Shown here in pieces: positions 8,522 to 21,005 of a stretch of 64,000 nucleotides of DNA. The notes beneath the pieces were generated by a model that was not told where the DNA came from, ran no database searches, and saw nothing but the letters and a program-made list of their open reading frames with translations. Position 1 is the first letter of the stretch, and every line of letters begins with the position of its first letter. Both the position numbers and the translations under genes were made by a program. The DNA comes from Pasteurellaceae bacterium LFhippo2 (GTDB lineage Bacteria; Pseudomonadota; Gammaproteobacteria; Enterobacterales; Pasteurellaceae): NCBI GenBank assembly GCA_029852775.1, contig LEKJ01000022.1, positions 35,990 to 99,989 on the forward strand, in the 5' to 3' direction.

Positions 8522-9437
8522 CGACAATTCTCCTAATTTGGTTGAGATAAACGGTATTTTTTTGCTGTAATTTAACCGCTTGTTCTGGGGTTACACATTC
8601 AAATTTAATTTGGCTGCCTAAACGAATTTGCGCCAGTCTGCCAAGATCCGCTTGAATCACTGTTGCAATCTTTGGATAACCGCCTGTGGTTTGAGTATCT
8701 GCCATTAGTACTATCGGCTGACCATTTGGGGGAACCTGCACTGTGCCAAATTGCACACCGTGTGAAAGCATCTCTAACGGCTTGATTAACTGTAACGCTT
8801 CCCCCTTAAAACGATAGCCCATTCGGTTGCTGTTGCTCTGTAAATGCCAACGATTCTGCCACCAATAGTATTGTGATTTGCGGCTAAAAGCTCGGTATTC
8901 AGAGGAAGGCAAAGCACGAATCGTATCGCTAAATGGAATCGGGGCAATGCCTAAATGAGAAAGCTTTTTACATTCTGCATTAAGTGGTAATTTATCGCCT
9001 TCTTGTAACGCACGCCCATTTAAACCGCCAAATTGTGCTTTAAGATCGGTACTGCACGAACCTAGCTCTGCTTCAACTTGGATTCCGCCTTGAACACATA
9101 AATAGCCATACATTCCATAAATTGCTTTAACTAGCTGTAAAACTTGCCCTTTTTGCACGCTATAGCGCCAGTAAGAGTGAACAGGTTCGCCGTCTAGATA
9201 GGCTTCATATAAAGCACCCGTGATACAAAATGAAGTATCTTGCTCAAAGCTTAAGGTAATTCCACCTAAAGCAATTTCGATAGCACAAGCATCTTCTGCA
9301 TTTTCTAGTAATAAATTTCCCGCTTGTAATGCTAGAGCGTCCATTGCGCCACAGTGTCCAATCCCTAAACGGCGATAACCGTAACGGCCTAGATCTTGTA
9401 AGGTTGCTAATGCTTGAACTTTTAAGACTCTTATCAT
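8508..9437 (-). CDS. pxpC: 5-oxoprolinase subunit C (biotin-dependent carboxylase-like, KipA)
   Basis: KipA-type subunit of 5-oxoprolinase, 309 residues, related to the carboxyltransferase part of urea amidolyase. It begins [33 protein letters not shown], the standard family N-terminus, and has the [10 protein letters not shown] and [15 protein letters not shown] motifs near 200-255. The start overlaps the last bases of pxpB in an ATGA arrangement, which indicates coupled translation. Confidence 0.94.
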   Translation of the reverse strand: MIRVLKVQALATLQDLGRYGYRRLGIGHCGAMDALALQAGNLLLENAEDACAIEIALGGITLSFEQDTSFCITGALYEAYLDGEPVHSYWRYSVQKGQVLQLVKAIYGMYGYLCVQGGIQVEAELGSCSTDLKAQFGGLNGRALQEGDKLPLNAECKKLSHLGIAPIPFSDTIRALPSSEYRAFSRKSQYYWWQNRWHLQSNSNRMGYRFKGEALQLIKPLEMLSHGVQFGTVQVPPNGQPIVLMADTQTTGGYPKIATVIQADLGRLAQIRLGSQIKFECVTPEQAVKLQQKNTVYLNQIRRIVDAAR

Positions 9438-10078
9438 AGTTCCACCTTATCAACCACAAATTGCACCGTATCCCCTGCTTGTAGCAGAGTTGGCGGATTA
9501 TTTGTTTTATTAAATAATGGAAGATGAGTACGGCCAATTAACTGCCAACCACCGGGAGAACTAAAAGGATAAACGCCTGTTTGGCTTCCACCGATTCCCA
9601 CAGAACCCGCGGGTACTAAAGTACGCGGATTAGCACGACGTGGCGTATGAAGATGTTCTGGCAAACCGCCAAGATAAGGAAAACCAGCCTGAAAGCCGAT
9701 CATAAACACCGTATAGGTTGGTGCGATATGGCGCTCAATAATGGTTTCTGGGGAAACGTTGTGAAAATCAGCTACTTCAAACAGATCTTCTCCCCATTTT
9801 CCACCATATTGAACAGGGATTTGAATATGGCGACCTTGATGATTACCTACTTCAACTTCAGCCCAGAGCTCTTCAAGCTGTTCAGTTAAAGCGGCAAGAT
9901 CTGCGCCAAAATGTGCAAAAATAGTGAGATTATTCATCCCCACTACAACTTCAGCAATATCAGAATGATGTTCAAGCGCCTCTGCAAACGCCCAAAGCCG
10001 GCGCTGTTTATCTAGCTCTGCCGGCGGCGGAAGAACACAAACAAGTGAAGATTCACTAATAGGGGTTATTTCTAGCAT
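9434..10078 (-). CDS. pxpB: 5-oxoprolinase subunit B (KipI family)
   Basis: KipI-type subunit of 5-oxoprolinase, 214 residues. Family motifs: FMIGFQAGFPYLGGLP, TPRRANPRTLVPAGSVGIGGSQTGVYP and SPGGWQLIGRT. In Bacillus the homologue also inhibits the sporulation kinase KinA, which is irrelevant in this non-sporulating background. First gene of the pxp operon; the ATG at 10078 is preceded by an AGGG ribosome site. The 108 AT-rich bases upstream separate it from the restriction-modification genes on the same strand. Confidence 0.94.
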   Translation of the reverse strand: MLEITPISESSLVCVLPPPAELDKQRRLWAFAEALEHHSDIAEVVVGMNNLTIFAHFGADLAALTEQLEELWAEVEVGNHQGRHIQIPVQYGGKWGEDLFEVADFHNVSPETIIERHIAPTYTVFMIGFQAGFPYLGGLPEHLHTPRRANPRTLVPAGSVGIGGSQTGVYPFSSPGGWQLIGRTHLPLFNKTNNPPTLLQAGDTVQFVVDKVEL

Positions 10079-10186
10079 CGTGTTAAATCCCTGTTACAAA
10101 ATTTCCATAGATTGCGTTATAAAGGGATTTGATTATGCTGTCAATATAATTTAATAAAAATTTTTCATCTTAATAATAAAAAATAT

Positions 10187-10903
10187 TTATTGTAAAGATA
10201 GGAAACGCTCTTTCGCGATCTCAAACCATCGAATATTTTGTTCACAGCCAATAAACTGGCGGTTTAGCATCACACTTGCAACACCTGTAGAGCCGACCCC
10301 CATAAACGGATCAAGAATAACCTGCTCTGAATGAGTATGTAATTGAATTATTTCCTTCATTAAAGCAATTGGCTTTTGCGTTGGGTGTGCAGTTCTCTCT
10401 TTACCAAGTAAGGTAGGCGTTTGGAAAAAACCTCTCTGGTATGGTTTATCTTCAGGCTTATTAAAAATCCACTTGGTTTTTTTGCTTTTTACAGCCCAAA
10501 GCATAAATTCCATATCTTGCACATAGCGACGATTGATATTTCGTGGCATCGGGTTTGCTTTCTGCCAAACTAAAATATCCTTCACAACACCACCTAAGCT
10601 CTCAATCTTATTGGTAATTTGCGAAATAAAGCGATAGGAACAGAAGATAATCATTGAGCCATTCTCATTTAATAATGGCATAGCGCGATCTAACCAGATG
10701 GTTGGATCAAATCCCCAATCCCAATCGCCAAAATCAACCCCTTTACGTGGATTATTCATCGTATGGAAATTATTCTCCGCAGAAATAGCATAAGGTGGAT
10801 CTGTAATAATATGATCAACTTTTATGCCTTTTTCCTGCAGCTCTAACATCTGCTGCATACAGTCATTATGAAATAACTGAATATTATTTAAATCAAAATT
10901 CAT
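10187..10903 (-). CDS. Beta-class DNA methyltransferase (N6-adenine or N4-cytosine)
   Basis: Amino-methyltransferase of a type II restriction-modification system, 238 residues. Catalytic motif IV TDPPYAIS is near the N-terminus (about 35-40) and the S-adenosylmethionine motif DPFMGVGSTG is near the C-terminus (about 197-206), the beta-class order. AHPTQKP lies just before the latter. It overlaps the 3' end of the C5-methylase gene by 11 bases. Two methylases of different chemistry beside one nuclease usually mean an asymmetric target in which each strand is protected by its own enzyme. Confidence 0.92.
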   Translation of the reverse strand: MNFDLNNIQLFHNDCMQQMLELQEKGIKVDHIITDPPYAISAENNFHTMNNPRKGVDFGDWDWGFDPTIWLDRAMPLLNENGSMIIFCSYRFISQITNKIESLGGVVKDILVWQKANPMPRNINRRYVQDMEFMLWAVKSKKTKWIFNKPEDKPYQRGFFQTPTLLGKERTAHPTQKPIALMKEIIQLHTHSEQVILDPFMGVGSTGVASVMLNRQFIGCEQNIRWFEIAKERFLSLQ

Positions 10904-11957
10904 TGTTGCTATTCTTCTTTACTGCAAGTGCAATTTGGTAAGCTAATCTGGGAGGGACAGCGTTACCAATTTGCTTACAAATATCCGTTTTTTTACCATA
11001 GAAAATGAAATTATCAGGGAAACTCTGTAAACGAGCGGCTTCTCTTGGCGTAATAGCTCTGTTTAATACAGGATGAGAATTGCAGCCATTACTCGGCGTA
11101 TCAAAACGAGTATCAATTGTTGGCGACACTTTTTTCCATTTTAATCTTCCCCAAGTTGTATCAAATTTCTGATTACCCCATAACTCTTTTGGAAGACTTT
11201 TTTTATCCCCTTCAGGTGGAATTAGTGCTAACTTATTAAGTGCAAGATCACTATGGTTTGTAGCCTGATGATTGAATAATTTCAAACTATTTTTACGCAT
11301 ATCTTCTTGGTAAGAAGATATTGGAGATAAATTATAGTCTTGCTCAAAATTTCCTTGACCACTAGCTAAATAATTCAAATCTGAAATAGCATCTTCAACA
11401 TTAACTTGTCTTTGCTTTTCAATTGTTGAAAAATCAAATAATGAATCTTTAGTTGCGATCACAAAAACTCTTTCACGGCTTTGTGGAACACCATAATCCT
11501 TTGCATTTAACACTTGATAAGTCACTTGATAGCCTAACTTTTTAAGACCATCCAAGATACTATCTAGGAAAAATTTATTGGTTCTATTTGTAAGGGCTTT
11601 AACATTCTCCATTACAATAAACTGAGGGTTGATCTCTTCTACGATAGCTAAATATTCTTGAAATAAATAATTACGACTATCTTCTAAGCCTAACTTCTTT
11701 CCTTTTAAGGAAAAACCCTGACAAGGAGGACCGCCAAGAATGCCGACTACATTTTTATCTTTTGCAAATTGTACAATTTTTTCTTTTAGCTCATCAGAAG
11801 TTAAATCCCCACACAGGGTCATACTGTTATGGTGATTTTTTCTATATGTTTCTAAAGCGGCAGGGTTCATATCCACACCTAATACCGAATTAAATCCAGC
11901 TTTTTCAAAGCCATAAGATAATCCACCTGCGCCACAAAATAAATCTAATATATTCAT
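10893..11957 (-). CDS. C5-cytosine DNA methyltransferase
   Basis: Dcm-type enzyme of 354 residues that methylates cytosine at C5 within the recognition site. Conserved motifs in order: I (LDLFCGAGGLS, residues 4-14), IV with the catalytic cysteine (GGPPCQGFS, about 76-84), VI (MENVK), VIII (QSRERVFVIA), and IX-X (REAARLQSFP, KQIGNAVPP). Between VIII and IX lies the variable target-recognition region. It starts 3 bases after the nuclease gene and overlaps the following methylase, so nuclease and both methylases form one operon. Confidence 0.95.
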   Translation of the reverse strand: MNILDLFCGAGGLSYGFEKAGFNSVLGVDMNPAALETYRKNHHNSMTLCGDLTSDELKEKIVQFAKDKNVVGILGGPPCQGFSLKGKKLGLEDSRNYLFQEYLAIVEEINPQFIVMENVKALTNRTNKFFLDSILDGLKKLGYQVTYQVLNAKDYGVPQSRERVFVIATKDSLFDFSTIEKQRQVNVEDAISDLNYLASGQGNFEQDYNLSPISSYQEDMRKNSLKLFNHQATNHSDLALNKLALIPPEGDKKSLPKELWGNQKFDTTWGRLKWKKVSPTIDTRFDTPSNGCNSHPVLNRAITPREAARLQSFPDNFIFYGKKTDICKQIGNAVPPRLAYQIALAVKKNSNNEF

Positions 11958-11960
11958 ATA

Positions 11961-13124
11961 CTACTTTAAACGTTCATAAATAAATTGAACGCAATTATTT
12001 TCATCAGTAAAATTCAAACAAAACTCTTTAGCTTTTGGTGCATTTACTAATATGTTATTAATTAATTGCTTTTGATAATTCTCATCAGCTCTATTTTTTG
12101 TTAATGCTCTATGACAAGCAGGACAAAGCTTCACTAAATTATCAATTTGATCCAATGTTCGATCAGCTGAAAATGAAATACAGTGATGAAGTTCTAAATA
12201 ATAACGATCCGAATTTCGATATTTAAATGTACGTTCACCTATCAGATATTTATCTTTACAGCCCATACATTCATCATCCAAAAAAACTCTTGCATACTTT
12301 ACGATGCCTTGATCTCGTTTAATTGTCTCATCAATGTCTTTATCATAAATAAAACCAAGCTCTTTTCTTAACTTCTCAATCTCATTTTCAGTATTTTCTT
12401 TACCAAGTACATTCCTTTTATAAAACATTAGTCTATCAATAAAAGAAACACTTTCTTCAGACTCACTTCGTATCTTTTCTTTATTATGTTGAAGAATATG
12501 ATACTTATACTGATTGATATACTGTAATTTATCACCTAAGTTATCGTAAAAATAGCGTAAATTCACTCTAACTTGAGTATTTCTTTTATTCTCACCTGAA
12601 AGATATTGCCCTTGTAGCTCTCTAAAGTTTAAATTTAGCTGACGTAAATCACTGATATTAGTTAGTAATTTAAATAGCAAATCTAAATAATTTGATGTAG
12701 ATATTTGTCTTAAAATATCTAGCGCATATAAGTTTGCCTTAAAATCAGGGCTCCCACGTAAAGCAAAAAAAGCTAATAAAATTAAATTTGAAAATTCATT
12801 ATCAGAAATATCGCTTTTTATACGCTTAATTTGGATCTGCTTATAGACCTTAGAACAGAATTCATCGAATGTAGATTGACTAGAAATCATAAGTTGATGT
12901 TTTGTACCATTTAGCTCAAAACCCAACCCCGTATAATCACAAAGTAATTGATTATTTTTTTCTCTGACATCATCTGTTAGCTCAATAAATGCATAATCTG
13001 ACTTTTTATAAGAAGATTCGACCAAAAAGCCATTATTAGCGTCATTTGGTTTTACATTTGCAAACGTCGATAATAGTCCAAATAAATTAGCAGTCTGTAA
13101 GAACTCATTTTCTGTTAATGTCAT
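11961..13124 (-). CDS. HNH-family restriction endonuclease
   Basis: Probable type II restriction enzyme, about 387 residues. The C-terminal part carries an HNH/zinc module: CMGC (Cys286 and Cys289), LELHHCIS (His313-His314), DNLVKLCPACH (Asn329, Cys334, Cys337, His338). The N-terminal 280 residues match no family I can name and probably recognise DNA. ATG at 13124 follows the ligA stop by one base; in-frame starts inside ligA are less likely. The gene is visibly richer in A+T than its neighbours, a sign of transfer. An HNH nuclease with m5C and m6A methylases resembles the HphI system of Haemophilus parahaemolyticus, but identity is not shown here. Confidence 0.82.
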   Translation of the reverse strand: MTLTENEFLQTANLFGLLSTFANVKPNDANNGFLVESSYKKSDYAFIELTDDVREKNNQLLCDYTGLGFELNGTKHQLMISSQSTFDEFCSKVYKQIQIKRIKSDISDNEFSNLILLAFFALRGSPDFKANLYALDILRQISTSNYLDLLFKLLTNISDLRQLNLNFRELQGQYLSGENKRNTQVRVNLRYFYDNLGDKLQYINQYKYHILQHNKEKIRSESEESVSFIDRLMFYKRNVLGKENTENEIEKLRKELGFIYDKDIDETIKRDQGIVKYARVFLDDECMGCKDKYLIGERTFKYRNSDRYYLELHHCISFSADRTLDQIDNLVKLCPACHRALTKNRADENYQKQLINNILVNAPKAKEFCLNFTDENNCVQFIYERLK

Positions 13125-13125
13125 A

Positions 13126-16070
<2,945 letters not shown>

Positions 16071-16179
16071 TGTATCCTCTGAGTTAAATTAACAACAAAA
16101 AAGAAATTTTTGCTTTAGAAAAAGGTTTGCATAGCTTACCATACTTCTTCGAATTTTTTTAATACTAAAAAGGTAGATT

Positions 16180-17025
16180 ATGTCTTCTCTGTTTTCAACA
16201 CCCGAAACTGAAGCTGGTTTGGGCTTTCACTATTTTATTTATGGCTGGCGCTTAATCCTACAAAAAAGATTAATGCCGTTTGTTATTGTGCCAGCGCTAA
16301 TCAACAGTTTCTTAATGATTGGCTTGATTTGGCTATTCTTCAATAATGTGGGGAATTGGCTTGACGCAATGTTACCAAGCTGGCTTGAATGGCTAAGTTT
16401 TGTATTGATTCCACTTATCTTTTTTATGATATTGGTGTTTTTCTACTTTGCTTTTACCACGCTCGCAAACTTTATTGCTGCCCCCTTTAATGCACTGTTA
16501 GCTGAAAAAGTAGAACAACAATTAACAGGGGAAAATCTCACTGAAATGTCAACAGCAGAGCTCATTAAAGATGTGCCACGAATGCTAAAACGTGAATGGC
16601 AAAAAATTTGGTATAGCATACCTCGTCTAATTGCTCTTTTCTTACTAGGTTTTATTCCTTTGGTTGGGCAAAGCGTTGTACCAATTCTAGCTTTTATCTT
16701 TAGTGCTTGGTTAATTGCAATCCAATATTGTGACTACCCTTTTGATAACCATAAAATTAGCTTTGCACGTATGCGTACGGCGTTAAGCCATCGTAGAGTA
16801 ATGAACTTTACTTTTGGTAGCTTAGTCAGTTTATTTACGATGATTCCTTTCCTAAATCTCGTGGTAATGCCTGTTGCAGTATGTGGGGCAAGCGCGATGT
16901 GGGTTAAAGAATATCGTAATGTGTTACTTGGAAAAACGACAGGGGAATTTGATGGTGCAGATTACACTACGAAAACAGCAGGAACAGAATTGAATACGAC
17001 AAGTACGAGTCGAGATATACGATAA
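16180..17025 (+). CDS. cysZ: Sulfate transporter CysZ
   Basis: Inner-membrane protein of the EI24/CysZ family for sulfate uptake in cysteine synthesis. 281 residues with hydrophobic stretches at about 28-55, 65-100, 150-190 and 215-245. Family sequence features include the N-terminal GFHYFIYGWRLI, the FIAAPFNALLAEKVE motif and a conserved CDYPFDNH. The ATG follows AAAAAGG. cysK, which often follows, is absent; the 276 bases after it contain no gene I can support, only a degenerate stretch and the ribH terminator. Confidence 0.92.
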   Translation: MSSLFSTPETEAGLGFHYFIYGWRLILQKRLMPFVIVPALINSFLMIGLIWLFFNNVGNWLDAMLPSWLEWLSFVLIPLIFFMILVFFYFAFTTLANFIAAPFNALLAEKVEQQLTGENLTEMSTAELIKDVPRMLKREWQKIWYSIPRLIALFLLGFIPLVGQSVVPILAFIFSAWLIAIQYCDYPFDNHKISFARMRTALSHRRVMNFTFGSLVSLFTMIPFLNLVVMPVAVCGASAMWVKEYRNVLLGKTTGEFDGADYTTKTAGTELNTTSTSRDIR

Positions 17026-17264
17026 GTTAGCCCTTTTCACTTTTCCTTTCTCTCAATTCTTTTGCAAAATTTTATCAACTTTCGCCCGCTTGCAGGATAA
17101 GCTCTTTGCATTTGGGCTTTTGCTTGCCAACAGCTTGAAAGGTGAGTGTATCGAGCATTGAGCTAGTAAATTGTATTTTAAAATTTTGGCAGAGAAGAAA
17201 GTAAATATGTCTACAAAAGAGTTCGGAATTAGCGAATTTGGGAGAGAATACTGATAGTGCTATT

Positions 17265-17290
17265 AAAAAAATCTCCCTTCCGGGAGATTT
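17265..17290 (-). terminator. Intrinsic terminator of the riboflavin operon
   Basis: On the minus strand AAATCTCCC-ggaa-GGGAGATTT is followed by T's (plus-strand A-run 17265-17271). It lies 12 bases after ribH. Confidence 0.9.
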
Positions 17291-17301
17291 CTCATTTTTA
17301 A

Positions 17302-17763
17302 TTAAAGCGCTTTTAACACGTTAACCATTTCGATTGCGCCTAATGCACATTCAGAGCCTTTGTTACCTGCTTTAGTACCCGCACGCTCAATAGCTTGCTC
17401 GATATTTTCAGTCGTTAATACACCGAAGATTACTGGGATACCCGTTTGTAATGAAACTGCGCCAATACCTTTAGCTGCTTCGTTACATACATAGTCGTAG
17501 TGGGTTGTTGAACCACGAATTACTGTACCTAAACAGATCACCGCATCATATTTACCACTTTCAGCCATTTTCTTAGCCACTAATGGAATTTCGAATGCCC
17601 CTGGTACCCATGCTGTGTCGATAGATGCTTCATCTGCACCGTGGCGAACTAAAGTGTCGATTGCACCACTTAATAATTTGTCGTTGATAAAATCGTTAAA
17701 GCGCGCTGTAACGATACCGAATTTTAAACCTGTTGCAACTAAGTTACCGGTGATTTTTGCCAT
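17302..17763 (-). CDS. ribH: 6,7-dimethyl-8-ribityllumazine synthase
   Basis: Penultimate enzyme of riboflavin synthesis; condenses the RibA/RibD pyrimidine product with the four-carbon product of RibB. 153 residues, normal for the icosahedral type. Motifs: [34 protein letters not shown] with the catalytic His, and [20 protein letters not shown]. Last gene of ribD-ribE-ribBA-ribH. It is separated from ribBA by 90 bases that hold a 48-nt palindromic element. Confidence 0.97.
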   Translation of the reverse strand: MAKITGNLVATGLKFGIVTARFNDFINDKLLSGAIDTLVRHGADEASIDTAWVPGAFEIPLVAKKMAESGKYDAVICLGTVIRGSTTHYDYVCNEAAKGIGAVSLQTGIPVIFGVLTTENIEQAIERAGTKAGNKGSECALGAIEMVNVLKAL

Positions 17764-17796
17764 TTTTTGTTTCCTATTTTGAATTATAAAATGAAT

Positions 17797-17844
17797 GTAG
17801 GGGCGTGCTGCGCACGCCCGCGGGCGTATGCAATACGCCCCTAC
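17797..17844. repeat. 48-nt GTAGGGGCG palindromic element (closed form)
   Basis: GTAGGGGCGT and ACGCCCCTAC form the outer arms. Inside are two small hairpins, GGGCGT-gctgcgc-ACGCCC and GGGCGT-atgcaat-ACGCCC, meeting at CGCG. Same length and layout as the elements at 35518 and 43885. It lies between ribBA and ribH. Confidence 0.9.
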
Positions 17845-17853
17845 AAGAAAATG

Positions 17854-19053
17854 TTAAAAATTAAACATATGTCTCATTTTAACTTGTTTAACTTTTAAAT
17901 ATTCTAAATCGTGTTGATTTGGTTCAACCATAATTGGCTCACGTGCTACAATGTTTAAGCCCACTTCTTGTAACCCTTCGATTTTCGCAGGATTGTTGGT
18001 TAACAAGCGGATCGTTTTCACGCCTAAATTACGGAACATCTGCGCACCGATATGGTATTCACGTTCATCATCTTTAAAGCCTAATGCGCGGTTTGCTTCA
18101 ACGGTGTCCATACCTTGATCTTGCAGTTCATAAGCACGAAGTTTGTTGATTAAGCCAATGCCACGCCCTTCTTGGCGAAGATAAAGTAACACGCCACGCC
18201 CTTCTTTTTCAATTTGGCTCATTGCTGCCGCAAATTGCTGACCACAATCACAACGTTGTGAACCGAAAGCATCACCCGTTAAACATTCTGAGTGGATACG
18301 GCAAAGAACATCTTCGCCATTACCAATATCGCCTTTGACTAACGCCACATGTTCTTTACCGCTGATTTTTTCGATAAAACTATGTGCGGTAAATTCGCCA
18401 TATTTGGTTGGCATTTTTACTACAGAGATTTCTTCGATTAAACAATCTTTTGCACGGCGATATTCTTGTAACTGCTGAATAGTGATAAACGGCATATTGT
18501 GCTTTTGTGAAAATGCCTGTAACTCGTCCATTTTCATCATTGTGCCGTCTTCTGCCATAATCTCACAGCACAAACCTGCGTGCTTTAAACCGGCTAAACG
18601 CACTAAATCGACAGTCGCTTCCGTATGACCATTACGCACCAACACACCGCCGTCTTTTGCAAGCAGTGGGAACATATGGCCTGGGCGGCGGAAATCACTC
18701 GGTTTTGCATCTTCTTCAACTAATTTCATTGCTGTGAGTGAACGCTCAAACGCTGAAATGCCGGTACCTGTGTCGATATGGTCGATAGCAACGGTAAATG
18801 CTGTTTCGTGATTATCAGTATTGTGGTTCACCATTTGTGGAAGGTCTAATTTCTTAGCAATTTCAGTTGAAATTGGCATACAGATTAAGCCTTTACCATA
18901 AGTTGCCATAAAGTTGATATTCTCAGGGGTGGCAAATTCTGCCGCACAGATAAAATCCCCTTCGTTCTCACGATCTTCATCGTCAGAAACTAAAATAATT
19001 TTGCCTTGGCGTAACGCTTCAAGGGCTTGTTCTACAGTTGAAAATTGAAACAT
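17854..19053 (-). CDS. ribBA: Bifunctional 3,4-dihydroxy-2-butanone-4-phosphate synthase / GTP cyclohydrolase II
   Basis: Fusion enzyme that feeds both branches of riboflavin synthesis. 399 residues. N-terminal RibB domain (about 1-200) with [11 protein letters not shown] and [10 protein letters not shown]-terminal RibA domain (about 205-399) with the zinc cysteines in [18 protein letters not shown], the [19 protein letters not shown] loop, and LLTNNPAKI. 20 bases separate it from ribE. Both halves keep their catalytic motifs, so both activities are expected. Confidence 0.97.
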   Translation of the reverse strand: MFQFSTVEQALEALRQGKIILVSDDEDRENEGDFICAAEFATPENINFMATYGKGLICMPISTEIAKKLDLPQMVNHNTDNHETAFTVAIDHIDTGTGISAFERSLTAMKLVEEDAKPSDFRRPGHMFPLLAKDGGVLVRNGHTEATVDLVRLAGLKHAGLCCEIMAEDGTMMKMDELQAFSQKHNMPFITIQQLQEYRRAKDCLIEEISVVKMPTKYGEFTAHSFIEKISGKEHVALVKGDIGNGEDVLCRIHSECLTGDAFGSQRCDCGQQFAAAMSQIEKEGRGVLLYLRQEGRGIGLINKLRAYELQDQGMDTVEANRALGFKDDEREYHIGAQMFRNLGVKTIRLLTNNPAKIEGLQEVGLNIVAREPIMVEPNQHDLEYLKVKQVKMRHMFNF

Positions 19054-19073
19054 AATTCTTTCCTATTGGGGAT

Positions 19074-19718
19074 TTAAAACCCTACTTTCTTTAAAAATTC
19101 TTCGCTGATATTGCTTTGGATTGTTGCTTGTTGCGGGCTTAATAATTTTTCCACATATTTACCGATCACATCATTTTCTAAATTGACAATGCTACCCACT
19201 TTTTTGCTACCTAAATTGGTTTCAGCAATGGTATGGGGAATGATGGAAACTCGGAAGCTCTCTTCGTCACAATCCACCACTGTTAAACTAATACCATCAA
19301 TGGTAATTGAGCCTTTTTCGATAATATAACGCATTAATTTTGGTGAAGTTTTTACTCGATACCATACTGAGTTATTGGCTGGGGTAATACCCACAATCTC
19401 GCCCGTACCGTCAATATGACCCGACACAATATGTCCACCAAAACGGCCATTTGCCGCCATTGCACGCTCAAGGTTTACGGGGCTGTTTGGCTGTAATTCA
19501 CCAAGTGAAGTGCGTTTTAAGGTTTCTGACATTACATCAGCTGAAAAATGGTTTGATCCAAATTCTGTGACCGTTAAACATACACCATTAACAGCGATAC
19601 TATCGCCTAAATGCATATCGCTAAAAATGCGGTTGCCGGTAATGGTTAGCACGGCAAATTCGCCCTGTTTATGGATTTTGGCAATCTTGCCAACTTCTTC
19701 GATAATACCTGTAAACAT
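19074..19718 (-). CDS. ribE: Riboflavin synthase, alpha chain
   Basis: Converts two molecules of lumazine to riboflavin. 214 residues made of two homologous lumazine-binding halves: MFTGIIEEVG at the N-terminus, the first half ending near 95, and GHIVSGHIDGTG opening the second. The SVAVNGVCLTV-type motif appears as SIAVNGVCLTV and is mirrored by SITIDGISLTVVD in the second half. It sits 4 bases after ribD in the operon. Confidence 0.96.
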   Translation of the reverse strand: MFTGIIEEVGKIAKIHKQGEFAVLTITGNRIFSDMHLGDSIAVNGVCLTVTEFGSNHFSADVMSETLKRTSLGELQPNSPVNLERAMAANGRFGGHIVSGHIDGTGEIVGITPANNSVWYRVKTSPKLMRYIIEKGSITIDGISLTVVDCDEESFRVSIIPHTIAETNLGSKKVGSIVNLENDVIGKYVEKLLSPQQATIQSNISEEFLKKVGF

Positions 19719-19722
19719 TTAT

Positions 19723-20829
19723 CTATTTCTCTACTTTTGTTTCTACTTCGTAGTCTAATAAAATATCTTCGCCGATTAAGCTAATTTGCGGATTTTTCAA
19801 TTTCAGCGCATTGGCTAAAATTTCAATTCCTTGACCACCAATTGGCGTTTTAGCGCTAACACCACCGACTAATTTCGGGGCAATATAGCAATGTACGCGA
19901 TTAATTATGCCGGCTTCTAATGCGCTAAAGTTTAAATTTGAGCCGCCTTCAATCAACAAGCTATCAATCCCCATTGCGCCCAATTTTTGCAAAAGATCGT
20001 CTAAATCGACCCGCTTGTCTTTTGCTTGAGTAACCACAATTTCAACGCCGAAATTTTGGTAAAGCTGATGTTTTTGGCTATCGTCATTTAGCGTGGCAAT
20101 AATGGTGCGATACTCTTTAGCGGTTTGAACCAACTTACTCTCAAGGGGAGTTCGCAGTGAGCTATCACATACAATACGCACCGGTTGTTTAGCATTTGGC
20201 ATACGGCTATTTAGCATTGGATCGTCCGCTAAAACTGTATCAACCCCAACCATAATTGAGCTATATTGATGGCGAGTAATTTGCACATTTGCTCGTGCTT
20301 GTTCGCCCGTAATCCATTTCGATTGTCCACCGCTTGTAGCGATTTTACCGTCTGCGGTCATCGCATACTTTAGCAATACATAAGGGCGTTTAGTTTGGAT
20401 ATAGTGGAAGAAAATTGGATTTAATTTATCACATTCTTCTCTCAATACATCTTCAATCACTTCAATCCCTGCTTGGCGGAGCTGATTTGCCCCTTTGCCT
20501 GCCACTAATGGATTAGGATCACGGGAGCCAATTACCACCGTTTTAATTCCACGCTCAATAAGTAGATCAGAGCAGGGCGGCGTACGGCCGTGATGACAGC
20601 AAGGTTCTAATGTGACATAAGCCGTTGCTCCGCGCACATCATTTTGGCTATTTAAAATTGCATTGCGCTCAGCATGCCACTCACCATAACGCTGATGATA
20701 GCCTTCAGCAATAATCTCGCCTTCTTTGACAATCACACAGCCAACAAGAGGATTAGGATTTGTCCAACCACGTGCTTGTTCAGCAAGCATAATTGCACGG
20801 CGCATATAATCTTCTAAATGAGTTTTCAT
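19723..20829 (-). CDS. ribD: Bifunctional riboflavin biosynthesis deaminase/reductase
   Basis: Deaminates and then reduces the pyrimidine intermediate formed from GTP. The cytidine-deaminase-like N-terminal domain has the zinc motif HAERNAIL and PCCHHGRTPPCSDLL. The C-terminal DHFR-like reductase domain begins near residue 145 (RPYVLLKYAMTADGKIA) and has LLIEGGSNLNFSALE. About 368 residues from the ATG at 20829; an in-frame TTG at 20856 is possible. First gene of the rib operon; its 5' untranslated region carries the FMN riboswitch, two terminator-like hairpins and a 92-nt repeat. Confidence 0.95.
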   Translation of the reverse strand: MKTHLEDYMRRAIMLAEQARGWTNPNPLVGCVIVKEGEIIAEGYHQRYGEWHAERNAILNSQNDVRGATAYVTLEPCCHHGRTPPCSDLLIERGIKTVVIGSRDPNPLVAGKGANQLRQAGIEVIEDVLREECDKLNPIFFHYIQTKRPYVLLKYAMTADGKIATSGGQSKWITGEQARANVQITRHQYSSIMVGVDTVLADDPMLNSRMPNAKQPVRIVCDSSLRTPLESKLVQTAKEYRTIIATLNDDSQKHQLYQNFGVEIVVTQAKDKRVDLDDLLQKLGAMGIDSLLIEGGSNLNFSALEAGIINRVHCYIAPKLVGGVSAKTPIGGQGIEILANALKLKNPQISLIGEDILLDYEVETKVEK

Positions 20830-20862
20830 TTTGGGTTTAAATAATTGGTAGGGCAAAGATGG

Positions 20863-20954
20863 GCGGGCGTACGCAGTACGCCCCTACGAAAGAGCATTAT
20901 TTATGCTCGATCGAGATTAGAGCTTGAATGTAGGGGCGTATTGCATACGCCCGC
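20863..20954. repeat. 92-nt inside-out GTAGGGGCG element, copy A
   Basis: GCGGGCGTACGCAGTACGCC + CCTAC, a 42-nt spacer, then GTAGGGGCG...CATACGCCCGC, with the GTAGGGG ends facing inward. Copy B at 21234-21325 has the same length and differs at 3 positions, all in the spacer. This copy lies between the riboswitch hairpins and ribD. Confidence 0.92.
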
Positions 20955-20957
20955 AAA

Positions 20958-20991
20958 CAAAAAATGCCTTGAAATCTTGCGATCTCAAGGC
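20958..20991 (-). terminator. Terminator hairpin 2 of the rib leader
   Basis: On the minus strand GCCTTGA...TCAAGGC is followed by ATTTTTTG. It is downstream of the FMN aptamer and is the stronger of two candidate expression-platform terminators. Confidence 0.75.
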
Positions 20992-21005
20992 GTATAAAAG
21001 CATAG

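Noticed and set aside
17026-17264. Possible gene remnant between cysZ and ribH
   Set aside because: Only a 15-codon frame starting ATGTCTACAAAA was seen and no protein similarity could be recognised; I see nothing supportable there besides the ribH terminator.
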